64,000 nt of DNA from Girardinichthys multiradiatus (lineage: Eukaryota; Chordata; Actinopteri; Cyprinodontiformes; Goodeidae): NCBI RefSeq assembly GCF_021462225.1, contig NC_061812.1:43815363-43879362 (forward strand), read 5' to 3'. Position numbers and translations under genes: made by a program. Below are positions 47,196 to 59,330 of this stretch, one piece after another. Positions within the stretch are counted from its first letter, which is position 1, and every line of letters starts with the position of its first letter. The notes below the pieces were generated by a model that was not told the DNA's origin, ran no database searches, and was given only the letters and a program-made list of their open reading frames with translations.

Positions 47196-48769
47196 GTACA
47201 CACCGTGAAACAGTGATAATATTGTCAGAATCCCATACCTGCCTATGCATACTGTCAAGATAGCTTCTTGACAGTATGCACAAGCTAAAAAGTTAACTTC
47301 AAACTGGTAGGTGGAAGTAAAAAAAAATAACTTCTGTTAATGAACTCAGTGGAATGCTGTACTGATCGATCAAGACAAGGCTTTAAAAAAACTAGGAGGT
47401 TTTTTAAGTGTCAAGGAAATGAAGAGAAATCCCTTCAAAACCTGCTTCTAAAACACAACGCATCAGCCTGCTCCAAGGAGAGAGAAAACAATCATCTCAA
47501 AAGCCTTGTGAGGCATATATTTGTATCAGTTTCAAATTCCATCTGGAGATGTTTAAATGTCATTAAAATATGTAATGGCTGAACGGCTCTGGCTCAAATT
47601 ATAGCCCCTGAAATGGCTAAAGAAACGCACAATTTCAGCACCCCTAAACACCTGCCCCCCACTGTCATTGCAACGAGGAACTGAAGCTGCTGTGCAGGGC
47701 TTTAAGCTGCTCCGGTCGGAAGCCTGATAGAGGCGTTGCTTACTTGTAAATTTAGCCAGATGAGAGCAGAAGGGAACAAAAAGGGAGAGACCAGGATGGT
47801 GGGTGGGGAAATGGTTAGAAGCCTTGGTTCTGTGCAAGTATCTGTGTGCGGCCCGTGCCAAAAAAAACAAGGCCTGAGCGACGCTGGGATCTGATTTCAG
47901 CTCAGAGTCAAGGCAGGAAACAAGGGGTGGGGATGGGGGGCGACTCAATGTCCTCTCAGAGAGAAAAATACAAAGAAAAAGAAAAAGGAATTTTAACGTC
48001 CTAACCAAGTGTTGTCACCTCCTGTCAACCTATGCTGCCTTATGTGTTGTCAGCATTTTTGCGTATACCTACATGGTCTAAACCGCCACTACCAACGACA
48101 TGTTCGCAGTGTTCACAGAACCAGGCTTGATCCCTCGATGTGGATCCTTATGCCACAAAAAGGTCAGCTAAGTTCAGAGTTTAGTATCTGCATCTGGATC
48201 ACAACTCCACTGCTGTGGAGCCGGAGGGGGATACTCAGCACATGTGCAGGGAATTAGTTCTGCCTACATAGTGTTCAGAGCCTTAAAAAACCTTTTGTTA
48301 CTCAGCCCTTATGCAACATGCTGCTCAGTCTTTATCTTATTTGTCACCAGCTTTGCTTTTTACTACTTCTAGACAGCTTCCCTGATGAACGCAAGTCCAA
48401 CTGCGCTCTGCGGTAACAGCAAGTTCACTGGCACTACGGCACAGGGGGCTGAGTTCAACTGCAAGCATACACGACGGAATAAGAGGATATGCAGATGGCG
48501 GAAAACAGAGTTTCTGTGTCTCAACGGGTGAGAGAAGACATGAAGAAACATTTTTGAGGGAAGATGTCCAAGTCAGAGGCATATGTCAAGGGAAAGTCAT
48601 TTCCTACATAAAAAACACAGCATGCAGTCTTTTTGATTGAAACTTACATTTTCTCGCACAGAATTAAGAACTTCTATTTGAAGAGGAACAAACAAAACAA
48701 GAACAACAAAATGTTTATGCTAGGACTTGATTCACACATGACATTATTGTGCATTACAACTTACTGTTA
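47196..48769. other. Unclassified intronic or flanking DNA
   Basis: Apart from the perfect hairpin at 47246-47280 nothing was recognised. The 151-codon minus frame at 47553-48008 has no known domain and is probably chance. Confidence 0.4.
47246..47280. repeat. Perfect 15-bp inverted repeat with 5-base loop
   Basis: The left arm TGCATACTGTCAAGA (47246-47260) and right arm TCTTGACAGTATGCA (47266-47280) are exact complements around TAGCT. The arms are too short for a typical microRNA precursor. It may be the fused ends of a lost element or a cruciform-forming site. Confidence 0.9.
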
Positions 48770-50060
48770 GCCCATGACCATTTTCTGTCAAGTAACCACA
48801 AATTTTAGTGCTATTTTATTGAGACTTTACTTGATACATCAGGAAAAAAATTGTAAAGCAAAAGAAAAAGAACTCTTGGTTTAAAGAAATCTGAAAAGTG
48901 TGGCCTGCATTTGGCTGACGTCCTCTTTACTCTGATAGTCCTAAATAAAATCTAGTTCCGGCAACAGCTGAATCAACAACAGTACCTTTCGCTAAACTTA
49001 CAGCTGCAAGTCCCTTAAGCTTTGCACATCTGTAGAGCAAAATTTATACCCATTCTCTAGCTAACTAGCTCAAGCTCCGTCAGGCTGAATGGGAGAACCT
49101 GTGTACAGCAATTTATATGTCTCGCCACAAATTCTCAAAAAGACTAGGTTTAGACTTTAAATGGGCCATTCTATCACATGAATACACTTTGATTGAACCA
49201 TTCAATTGTAGCTCTGGCTGATGTTTAGTCGCTGTCCAGCCGGAAGGTAAACTTCTGTCACAGGCTTTAGTCTTTTGCAGCCTCATTTTCTTCCAGGATT
49301 GTCCTGTATTGAACTTCAACCATCTTAACATAAACACTGACCAGTTTTGCATCTTCTGCAGAAGAAAAGCATCCCCACAGCATGATCCTGTCATCAGCAT
49401 GTTGCATCATGGGGTGGTGTGTTCTGGGTCATGTGCCACACATAGGATTTTGCATGTAAGCCAAAAGGTTCAAAATGGCTCTGTTCTTGGCACTATTCCA
49501 TGAAGGCCAGATTTGTGGAATTTCAGACCAATTGTCTTGCTGTTGACAGATTCTCCCACCAGAGCTGTGGATCAATCCAGCCCCTCCAGAGTTATAGTTG
49601 ATGGCCATGTTAGGGTAATTCTGCAGTTGTGCCATACTCTTTCCATTTTTGGATTGTGCCCTGTGTGTAATAATATTGTGGTATTGTTTTAGAACCTAAT
49701 CCAGCATTAAACAAACTGTCTGCTGTGTTGGTCTTCATGTTGCTGTTCATTTACCAAAGTTTTCTTTAATGAACCTCTGAGGCCTTTACAGTACAGCTGG
49801 ATTTATATTGAGAAGAAATTACACAGAGGTGGACTTTGTTTACGTATTAGGTGACTTCTAAAGTCGGTTGCTTGGGGTTTTAATTTAGCGGCATCAGAAA
49901 TAGGGGGCTAAATACAGGGCCACAACACACCTTTTACCTTTTCACCCAGGCATTGCAGTTATACTTTACTTTGTGCTGATTTATCAAATCCCACCAAAAT
50001 ACATTGAAGTCTGTGGTTGCAATGTGACAAAACTTGAAAATTCAGAAGGTATGACTTTTT
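48770..50060 (-). mobile_element. Near full-length, decayed CAGTGCC-family Tc1-like element
   Basis: The longest copy of this family in the window. The left terminal block ('aagtaaccacaaattttagt', 'ctgaaaagtgtggcctgcat') is followed, in minus orientation, by almost the whole transposase in order. Markers are 'acagctgcaagtcccttaag', 'tagctcaagctccgtcaggc', 'tctcaaaaagactaggttta', 'ttgtagctctggctgatgtt', 'catccccacagcatgatcct', 'ggccagatttgtggaatttc' and 'attctcccaccagagctgtg'. The right terminal block ('tactttgtgctgatttatca', 'gtctgtggttgcaatgtgac') ends near 50060. Stops and frameshifts are dense, so it is non-coding. The outermost tips are lost. Confidence 0.85.
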
Positions 50061-51974
50061 TTCACTGATGTATTGTTTATTTGCTGCAACAATGTAAATG
50101 TCCTCAGTGTGTGAGTATTATGTTCTTATATTACCACTGTGCCTGTGATTTATCACTAAACAGCTTTCCCTCCAAATTAGATTCTGAGTACAGGAAAGGA
50201 TACAAGAAGCAGGACTGCACTGACAATAACCTGAAAGCTGAAAGCCCTGAAAGGCACAGACAGTAAAAGCAAACAGGGCGTTGCAGCGGCAAACACAAAC
50301 GGAGCCAGGTTACTCTAGATGAACCCTCTTAGTACACGGGGCCTTGTAGCCCACCAGTTTCCTAACTCTGATCTCCTAACTCTGCATCCAACCGGACAAC
50401 CCAAAGGTAGAGCTAATGAAACCAGATGTGACCAATGGAGCTGATAAAGAGCAGGGTGTGCTGTGGACTGCTGCACAGCTGTGGTTCCAGCTGTTCTCAG
50501 GCCAGTTCTACAAGGCAGACACAGACTGTGGAGAGAAATAACAAGAATAATGAAGAGGAGGGGAGATGAAACAGAAGCGCTGTCCTAAAATGATCTGCTA
50601 AGATCAAAGCAGCGACATCTCCTTCTGATTCATCTTCCTCATTCTTGTCACTTTAAACCTCCAAAAAAAGAATGCAGCCTTCCAAATCTTTATAAATGTT
50701 GTTCCCTTTCTTTCCCTCTCCCTATGCCTGCTCAACACATTAGTTTAATATCTCGCTCTGACAGCAGCTTTAGCACAAATCCAGCCATCATGAAGAGTTA
50801 TGCTATAGACCCGAACTGTGGATTTGGAGATATAATACGAATCAAATCTAGAGAGCCAAGCTGGAAAAAGCTGGATGAGGAGGAGCGGGTGGTTGCAGGG
50901 GGTTGCAGAAAACTGTAAAAGCTCTGAATTCAGAGGCAGCGTGTTTGACATGCCGACTGCATTTATCTGCATTGTGATCACTTGATCGTAGGCCTGATTA
51001 AAGATTGAGGCAACACTATTCTGAATAATGCAGACGTTGTGGAGAATATGGATGTGATATGCACTTTAATGATGTTGTATATATAATGAATCTTTATAGT
51101 TTGACAGATTCTGGCAGAATAAACACCTGATATACTTTGACCAAGTCGGTGAGTCTTATTTCATGGAGTTTTTGCCATGAAGGATGCTGAAAACAAGGTA
51201 GAAAAGCAACTTCTACAAAAAAAAAAAAAAAAAAAAAGAAAATAGATTAAAAAAGTTATTTAGATATGCCTGCAGTCAGGACCCTTTAAATGCAAACATT
51301 CCTGATTGTTTTTGACAGAAAATCTTCTGAGGTCTTGTTGCAGTGTGCCAATATTTCCCCCCTGCTAAAACATAAAGTGCTTATTTTTACTCTCGTGTTT
51401 ATTTTTCTCTTGCATCTGTGGCACTGGACCACCCCACCCCACCACCCTCCGACACCTGCAACCTCAGGACGAATTCAAAACAACCCAGGCTCCAATTTGT
51501 TTTCCTCTAGTGCAAAGGCTTCTAATGGTGGCCTGGATCTGGTCCAAAATCAAGTCTTCATTGGTTCCAAAGAATATTGACCTCTCATCTTTATGTTAAT
51601 CCACTTTAGGCTAGATGTCCTAGCTTAGATGCCTACAATAATGATAGTCACTGTGAATGATGGCAGGAGTCCATGGGCTTGCTGTTGTCACTTCCAAAAA
51701 CAGCACATTTACCCAAAAAGATCACAATAACGATCTACCTGCTTTAACTTCAAACACAAAAGGTCCAGGTGTGGATGTTTAGTATCAATACCATGACTGT
51801 TTCTTTAAAGCAAGAAATAACCCTAGCAGCTTTCTTTCACTCAGCTGACTGGCAGAGCGTAGCAATAAGTCGGAGAGGGGCAGCAAGGTTTTACTCTGCT
51901 TCCATCCAGTCTGCTCAACACTTAGTCTTAGTATATAAAATATTTGCTATATTTTTCCCGAATCCTACTATCTA
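50061..51974. other. Unclassified intronic or flanking DNA
   Basis: Includes an A21 run at 51217-51237. Otherwise no exon, RNA gene or recognised repeat. Confidence 0.4.
51217..51237. repeat. A21 homopolymer
   Basis: 21 consecutive A. No retroposon body was recognised upstream of it. Confidence 0.9.
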
Positions 51975-52184
51975 CAGTTACATCCAAATTTGTTCATACC
52001 CATGGCAGATATTGGATTAGCCCGGCCCGAGTCCCAACTTGAACTTAATGGAAAATCGTTGAAGGTGGATATAGATTAGGTCGATGGGAAGAAGGCCTTC
52101 GAACCTCAACCTCAATCATGAAGTACCAGTGATAACATGAGGAAAGCCATTCAGCAATTATTATATGTTTATATAATTACTATA

Positions 52185-52619
52185 ATTCAATTCAATTCAG
52201 TTTTATTTATATAGCGCCAATTCACAACACATATCGTCTCAAAGCACTTCACAAAGTCAATTCAATCGAATCATACAGATTTCAAGTCAGGATTAATTGG
52301 AATGTATGTACCTAACTATCGAACAGTGCAGTCAGATTCAGTTTATTATTCAAATTGGTTAAAACATTTTTCTATCTAAGGAAACCCAGCAGATTGCATT
52401 GAGTCAGTGACTTGTAGCAGTCACTCCTCCTGGATGAGCATGTAGCTACAGTGGACAGTCACTGGCATTGACTTTGCAGCAATCCCTCATACTAAGCATG
52501 CATGTAGTGACAGCGGAGAGGAAAAACTCCCTTTTAACAGGAAGAAACCTCCAGCAGAACTAAGCTCAGTGTGAGCGCCATCTGCAATAACCGACTGGGA
52601 AAACAGAGCAGAGACAAAA
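52185..52619 (+). repeat. Teleost interspersed repeat (ATTCAATTCA... TATATAGCGCC type)
   Basis: Starts with 'attcaattcaattcag' and 'ttttatttatatagcgccaa', followed by 'ttcacaacacatatcgtctc', 'aaggaaacccagcagattgc', 'cagcggagaggaaaaactcc' and 'aggaagaaacctccagcaga'. It ends near 'aaaacagagcagagacaaaa'. The whole block is a recognisable high-copy fish repeat. I associate this version with cyprinodontiform genomes from memory. The class is not evident from one copy. Confidence 0.75.
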
Positions 52620-52714
52620 ATTTATGTATAATAATACATAATTTTTAATTTATATTATATGTAATAATATATAATATAAATTATCTATTAGGGTTTGTTA
52701 TTAGGGTATATATA

Positions 52715-54175
52715 CAGTACAGACCAAAGGTTTGGACCCACCTTCTCATTCAAAGAGTTGTCTTTATTTTCATGACTATGAATATTGTAGCTTCACACTG
52801 AAGACATCAAAACTATGAATTAACACGTGGAATTATATACTGAACAAAAAAGTGTGAAACAACTGAAAATATGTCTTATATTCTAGGTTCTTCAAAGTAG
52901 CCACCTTTTGCTTTGATTACTTCTCTGCAGACTCTTGGCATTCTGTTGATGAGGTTCAAGAGGTAGTCACCTGAAATGGTTTTCACTTCACAGGTGTGCC
53001 CTGTCAGGTTTAATAAGTGGGATTTCAAGCCTTATAAATGGGGTTGGAACCATCAGTTGTGTTGTGCAGGAGGTGGATACAGAACAGAGCTGATAGTCCT
53101 ACTGAATAGACTGTTAGTTGTTTTTTTGTGTCCCCAAGTGCAGTCGAAAAAAACCATCAAGCGCTACAAAGAAACTGGCTCACATGAGGAACGCCCCAGG
53201 AAAGGAAGACGAAGAGTCACCTCTGCTGCGGATGATAAGTTCATCCGAGTCACCAGCCTCAGAAATCGCAGGTTAACAGCAGCTCAGATTAGAGAACAGG
53301 TCAATGCCACACAGAATTCTAGCAGCAGACACATCTCTAGAACAACTGTTAAAAGGAGATTGTGTGAATCAGGCCTTCATGGTAAAATAGCTGCTAGGAA
53401 ACCACTGCTGAGGATAGGCAACAAGCAGAAGAGACTTGTTTGGGCCAAAGAACACAAGGAATGGACATTAGACCAGTGGAAGTCTGTGTTTTGGTCTGAT
53501 GAGTCCAAGTTTGAGATCTTTGGTTCCAACCACCGTGGACTCTACATGCCTGGTTCCCATATTGAAGCATGGAGGAGGTGTGATGGTGTGGGGGTGCTTT
53601 GCTGGTGACACTGTTGGGGATTTATTCAAAATTGAAGGCATACTGAACCAGCATGGCTACCACAGCATCTTGCAGCGGCATGCAATTCCATCCGGTTTGC
53701 GTTTAGTTGGACCATCCAGGCTGTGTAACCTAGGGCTATTTGACCAAGAAGGAGAGTGATAGGGTGCTGCGCCAGATGACCTCGCCTCCACAGTCACCGG
53801 ACCTGAACCCAATCGAGATGGTTTGGGGTGAGCTGGACTGCAGAGTGAAGGCAAAAGGGCCAACAAGTGCTAAGCATCTCTGGGATCTCCTTCAAGACTG
53901 TTGGAAAACCATTTCAGGTTACGACCTCTTGAAGCTCATCAACAGCATGCCAAGAGTGTGCATAGCAGTAATTAAAGCAAAAGGTGGCTACTTTGAAGAA
54001 CCTAGAATATAAGACATATTTTCAGTTGTTTCACACTTTTTTGTTCAGTATATAATTCCACATGCGTTAATTCATAGTTTTGATGCCTTCAGTGTGAAGC
54101 TACAATATTCATAGTCATAAAAATAAAGACAACTCTTTGAATGAGAAGGTGTGTCCAAACTTTTGGTCTGTACCG
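52715..54175 (+). mobile_element. Tc1-like transposon, family A copy 3 (1,461 bp)
   Basis: CAGTACAGACC terminus at 52715 and its complement ending at 54175, with TA at 52713-52714 and 54176-54177. Long inverted repeats of about 270 bp as in the copy at 5381. Several deletions have removed the start codon region and parts of the catalytic domain. It sits inside the older element at 51975-54308. Confidence 0.95.
53130..54012 (+). pseudogene. Tc1-like transposase, deleted and frameshifted
   Basis: The first 35 or so codons, including the ATG, are deleted (junction near 53130). A run of seven A (53147-53153) adds a +1 frameshift. Beyond it KTIKRYKETGSHEERPRKGRRRVTSAADDKFIRVTSLRNRRL and the first catalytic block VFWSDESKFEIFGSNH are intact. 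A deletion after the codons for NHR removes the VFVRRR... segment. A further deletion near 53717 removes the FIFQ.DND block with the second catalytic Asp. The final Glu block SPDLNPIEMVWGEL and the natural C-terminus (EEPRI, stop 54010-54012) remain. It cannot encode an active enzyme. Confidence 0.92.
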
Positions 54176-54308
54176 TATGTTTTTTTTTTCTCCTTAAAAA
54201 GTAAATAAAAAATATATTCTTTTTAAAACTGATACACATTTTTCATTGTTTTATTAATTTTTTGGAAAAAGTCTGTCAGGGGTATGAATAATTCTGGACT
54301 TTACGTTA

Positions 54309-55206
54309 CAGAAAACCTAACAGTTGCAGCCCTGATAAGACCCGTTTTCTCAATATTTCTCAGCATGCAGGGAAATTTCATCAAAGGTTTATAAATCTGT
54401 GCTGGGCCAGCCCCCATTCCATGGAGTTTTGGTGTTTTTTTTACTCTGCAACATTCCTGAAAGATTTTGTTTGGGGGCTCTAAAAACCCGTTTCCAGGTG
54501 AACACATGGCTGATACTATGGAACTTAATTTTATTTTCAAACAATATGGCACCACAAAAGACACAATAAAGGTGTGGTTAAGCTAGTAAAAATAATAGGC
54601 ACTGCTAAAAACGAGTTCAGAGGAAAGATGAATGGCTTAATCCAGAAAAGATAGACTTCTAAATGTTCATTCTTTGTAAAGAATGTCAGAACCTGTTTCC
54701 CATCATATTTAAGGGGTTAATTTTAATGGTAGCAATAAAGATATATTTTTCTTTAAATGAGAAAAACTACATTGAACAGAGCTCTGAACTCTAATTAAAG
54801 ACCCACTGCCCTTAGCATCTTATTTACAGAAAAGCTGCTGATGTGCTTCCACTTCTACACATTTACACTGATTGTCATGTTAGTGCTTTAATCCAAGTCA
54901 TTATCAGTGTAAACACAACCTGATTAAAAACCACTTGCTTTCAGTGGCAGCTGCTCAGGGCAAATGCTTGGATTTATCCAGCTTTTGCTCATCATTGGTA
55001 ACACAACAAGTGTTTACAACAAAGCTAATGAAAAAGAGGGATCAATTGCAATTTTAGACCTATTTAAAATAATGAAAACAGCTTTTGTAGCAATTAACAA
55101 ACAAAAAGAAATAGTATACTGTTAATCAGTGACAGTGATGACAGCAATGGAGGCATGCAGCTTTAATCAGTTAATCAGTTGTTGTTCTTCTCCTCTTACA
55201 CACAAA
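54309..55206. other. Unclassified intronic or flanking DNA
   Basis: No gene or recognised repeat. Confidence 0.35.
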
Positions 55207-55297
55207 ATCGTGCACTTCTGTAAAGCACCTTGTGACATTTAATGTCTGTGAAAGGCGCTATATAAATAAACTTTTACTTACTTTTACTTACTTACAA
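55207..55297 (+). repeat. 3' end of a LINE-like retroposon with TTTACTTAC tail
   Basis: 'ctgtaaagcaccttgtgaca' and 'gtgaaaggcgctatataaat' followed by aaact and a tail of repeated (t)tttacttac units. This is the typical 3' end shared by many fish LINE/SINE families. The 5'-truncated copy with a simple-repeat tail fits target-primed reverse transcription. Confidence 0.7.
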
Positions 55298-55370
55298 AAA
55301 AGCCTTTAGGGTTATTTTTTAACCCAAACAATTGAGTTAAAGCTGTAGGAAAACAAGCTGTGTAATTTTA

Positions 55371-55659
55371 TGGTGTGTTCTATTTGTACTTGGAAGTTGG
55401 AATGTCCAACTCGAATGTCGGACATTCGACCTGGACAAGTAGTCACAAGTATAACTTTTCAAAGTTTATATGACGTAATGTTTCAACTGTATTTGTGCTC
55501 GTAAACCACCACGTAGAACAATGTTTATTGTCATTGTTATAGGACTGCTGTTACATTTGCTAGCAATACGAACAAAAACAAACAGAAAACTGGAACGCAA
55601 TAACTCGGAGATGACGTTAATTTACTAGTTCCGACTTCCGATTTTGATAGAACACACTA
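55371..55659. mobile_element. PIF/Harbinger-like MITE (289 bp)
   Basis: Terminal inverted repeats TGGTGTGTTCTAT...TTGGAAGTTGGAA at the left and the complement of TAGTGTGTTCTATCAAAATC...GGAAGTCGGAA at the right. Both are flanked by a three-base TTA duplication (55368-55370 and 55660-55662). TTA/TWA target sites and short non-coding length are typical of Harbinger-derived MITEs. There is no transposase inside. Confidence 0.82.
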
Positions 55660-58600
55660 TTATGTATGTTTGTTGGGTTAGAGAAGAGACTAGGAGGAGC
55701 CTCTTCATTCCTCACAGGCGGCCAGTTTGAATGTTACACAGTCCTGAATCTGAATTCACTGAACCTACTCCAAAGAATAAAATGGTGAAATGGTAAAATG
55801 ATGCTTTATAATAATGTTAATAAATTTAGTTCACACTAGAGACGTTCATACTTGATTTAGAAGCCCATTTAGGTGGTATTAGCCTTTTTGTTTGTAAATC
55901 CTAGCGGAAGCTAGCGTAAGCTAGTGCTAGCTATGTTAAACATTAACACTTATACCAAAGAACTGGTCAAAAGGTCAGCACAGGCTAGGAAGAAAAGTTT
56001 TTCTGAAAATATAATTTAGCTGTACTAATTTAATAATTATGTTAATACTGTATGAGCTAAATTCAGCACTCCAAAGATAATCAGTCATAAAGTCAGTTTA
56101 GACAGGCAATGTTTTATTCTAGGCATGGGGCAGTTACCTTTATGAAGGTTTAAAAGGGATGGTTTAAAAACTGCACCGGATAAAGTAGCACTTCCAGTTG
56201 TTATACTGTAACCCTTTTTTAATACTAAACCTGGCAAGCTAGGTTCGGGATCTCTGTAAAGCAGCTGACTGCAGGCTGGCTACATGTGCAGATACCCTGA
56301 CTAATATGCCAGCCAATATCAGCTCATTATACATTATCAAAGTGTAACTATTTTTGCAGCAGAAAAAACATTTGTTTCTTTCCTGACAGACATTTTAGTA
56401 TTTTTTGTGTAAATATAGTGACAGTTTAATTGAGTAATAACATATTAATTGTAGGCTATCATAACTTGAGAATTTCACACCAGCCAATGTCCTTTTTTAT
56501 TAATATGCGGAGTATGATTTCTTATTCTGTTTTCAAAATTCAAATATTTGTCAATATTAATCTAATTGCTGTCAGGTTTCTTTAGTAATTTTTTACCTAG
56601 AGTTTAACCAAATATAATTCACCATTCTTTTTAAAGCAATATTACTTGTTTAGTTGTCCAGGTTACGGGTTATTCTTTTCAACTCACTCTTTGGTAGCCT
56701 AAGTGTTAGACATTTGGTCCCTTTAAGCCATTATTTAGGCTGAACCAATTTCCTATTCTGTTCAATCAACCGAGAGCATATTTGTTCCAGGAATGGGTTA
56801 GCAAAGTAATCCAAATTGTGTTGTTTTTAACCCAACAATTTTAAAAGTGTACTCTTAATGCAAATGATGAGACTTCCAACATTTTGTTTCCTAGAAAAAA
56901 ATTTAAATACAAGCAACGCTATTTTGCTTGAGGCTTTTGGCTAATTTATGTCAATGCCAGTCCGTTTACTCTCCATTGATTCATCATATCATCACGATCC
57001 AGGTTATGGCTGCAGACAAATCAGATGCGCGACGGAAGCCTTCTCCACTGGCGTCTCTATGGAAGCAGCTTCAAACCAATCACACAACAGGCACTCTGTT
57101 CTATGCCTGGCGAGCTTCTAGCCACCGCCAGGCCTCCCTAGATGAATGTGGACCTTTGAGGCCAAACTGCACACACGTGTGTATTTACACAGAGGTGAAT
57201 GACTGAAGGTACGAAGAAAAAAAGCATCCATATACAAAATTACAGCAATAACTTTTTACAATTAAAAGCTCATGTTACAGGGAGAATGTCTGGATGTGGG
57301 CAGCTCTCCACTCATGACTATCGCCTATACAAGCAGCACAAGGTGAGACCTGAGCTGTGATTGGGGAGCGCAGTCAAACTCCAAACTCTGTTACTCTTTC
57401 TTTTTTTTTTTACCAACCTGAAGGTAAATAATGTTTCATTTAGACAGAGGCCTCTCTCACCTTCAGACTTGCTGGTAAAAGCGGGCCTCAAACACGTAAG
57501 GATACACATGACCTTATCCAGGATAAACACACAGCTGGGCAACAGAGAGGGCGGTGTATATGTCAGTACTGCAGGACGAACAGCATGCCAGTGTTTAAAA
57601 GGGACGAAACTACACGGAATCCCTACTGGCTGATTCTCGTGCAAACAGAACACCAACATCTGAAAGTGGCAGCCATTAATGAAGGCTGTTTATGAGCCTT
57701 CACACTGCTGCTTGGATATGTATGTATTTTCATGGTCTCAGCGCTGTTTTATGGTCCTAGTTATCAGTTTAAATTTGCACAGAGGCATGTAGAGGGTGGA
57801 GATGTAGTCACACACCTGCATGTTCATCAGTGCTATTAGTTTCCAATGATGCTGATTGCTTTGACACCTTGCTCTGTCCAAGCAGGGAGATAAATCAGAT
57901 CCTTTTCTTGTATGCTAAATTAAAGACTGATACACAGCTTGCTACTTGAGGCAAGGCGACGATGCCAAGCTAGGAGCGTGCAAACTATCGGTAGATGGGT
58001 GACTTCAGAATCCAAAGGAGATGGTTGAAGTCTGAACAGGGCAGAAAAAGACAATAAATAACTGAGTGCTGCAGTTACTGTATATGCAGGGCTGATTGTG
58101 CTGGTGGAGGGTACACTGAAAATAGCAGCGGCACCTGTTGCTGGGTGGGAATAAGCAGACATGTTACCTCGACCGCAAAGCCTGTGTCACAGAAACGTTA
58201 TCAACTGTACCCACCCACTAGGGCCTGCAAGGGGTCACAGCGGATGTCTATGATTTCTATGTCCGCGCCAATAGGGACGGTAATACTCCCAGTCTCTCTC
58301 TCTCTGGCTCAGCAAGAGCAGACATCTGCTGCGGCCGACTGGGGATCCAATACAACAATTGTTTAATGTAATAACAAAACAGGTAGATTAATCAATCCCT
58401 TATAGAAAAGGTAACCATAAAACAATTTTTCTTGGAGAAGTAGTACTTTGACAACTTCTCCTCAGGTCTGACAATTTTCATGCTATATTTTCATGCTTTT
58501 ACAATTTTCAAAACCAGAAAGAGCCATGTAATAATTTTGCAGCACAGAAAATTCACGAAATGCATAAACTGGGATAATTTAAAGTGAAACTATTCTATTT

Positions 58601-58958
58601 TGTATTGTGAATGGACCGAGATGATACATTCAGAATTCAAACTTCTTTGTAAAGATTTAACGAGGAATTAGCTGGTCACAGTAATCTGACCATTTTATGC
58701 AACAGACCTGATCGGTGATCTCTCCATCGGAAATTAAAATTTCTATATCGACGAATGCATCAAAAATGAGTGGTACAAGAACATGCTTTCAACTCTTGAA
58801 AAGTTGGAAGGTCTCCTGAGGAAAACATTTTCAAGTATGAGGTGTTTAAAATAAGTGAGAGCATACATTCTGTGCTTCTTGGATACTTTTTGAAATCTCA
58901 CAGTTAAGGTAAGGCCAAGAAACTCTACAGGGAAAATACGTAGGAATTGAGGTTGATA
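55660..58958. other. Unclassified intronic or flanking DNA
   Basis: A+T-rich to about 56900, then more balanced. Open frames near 56928-57659 overlap on both strands without recognisable domains. No repeat family was identified. Confidence 0.35.
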
Positions 58959-59330
58959 CAATTAAGCCCAAAATTATTCATACCCCTGGTAGATTTAAGT
59001 TAGAAAAGTTAGAAATGGCATCTCCCAAAACATAAGACAACCTTAAAAAAATGAATCAATTTAAAAAAAGAACTGGTTTTATTTAAATTCTAACCAAAAT
59101 ATTGCATGTCACAAATCATTTGTACACCTCTTAATAATCAACATAGAAGCATTCTTTGATGATACAGCAACAAAATGTTTCCTTTAATTCCCAAGCAGCT
59201 TTTTTCATGCCGTCACTGGCATTTTGATGATTTATCTCTGGTGATGAGCTTCGTGTCTTTAAGGCTGGTAAACAGACTCTGCAAAACAAATCTACATTCT
59301 CTCATATATTAAATCAGAGACAGCTGTTAT
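58959..59330. mobile_element. One end of a Tc1-like element (same family as 51975-54308)
   Basis: 'caattaagcccaaaattatt' then 'catacccctggtagattta' at 58959, after TA (58957-58958), matches the termini of the element at 51975-54308. The following 300 bp ('tttaattcccaagcagcttt', 'tttgatgatttatctctggt') read like internal sequence of the family. No opposite terminus was found. Confidence 0.65.

Larger units (their letters stand above)
51975..54308 (+). mobile_element. Old Tc1-like element carrying two later insertions
   Basis: The left terminus 'cagttacatccaaatttgtt' then 'catacccatggcag' (51975, after TA at 51973-51974) pairs with the right terminus 'ctgtcaggggtatgaataat' then 'tctggactttacg' near 54274-54306. 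Between them little of the original element survives. Plus-strand transposase C-terminal wording at 52020-52140 ('gagtcccaacttgaacttaa', 'gaagaaggccttcgaacctc') remains. The space is occupied by an unrelated repeat (52185-52619) and a family-A Tc1 (52715-54175). Other pieces of this family are at 845-1010 and 58959-59330. Confidence 0.72.

Noticed and set aside
52976..53130. N-terminal part of the 210-codon frame at 52976-53608
   Set aside because: This part reads through the left inverted repeat and 5' leader of the transposon. True transposase similarity starts only at the KKTIKRYKE region.
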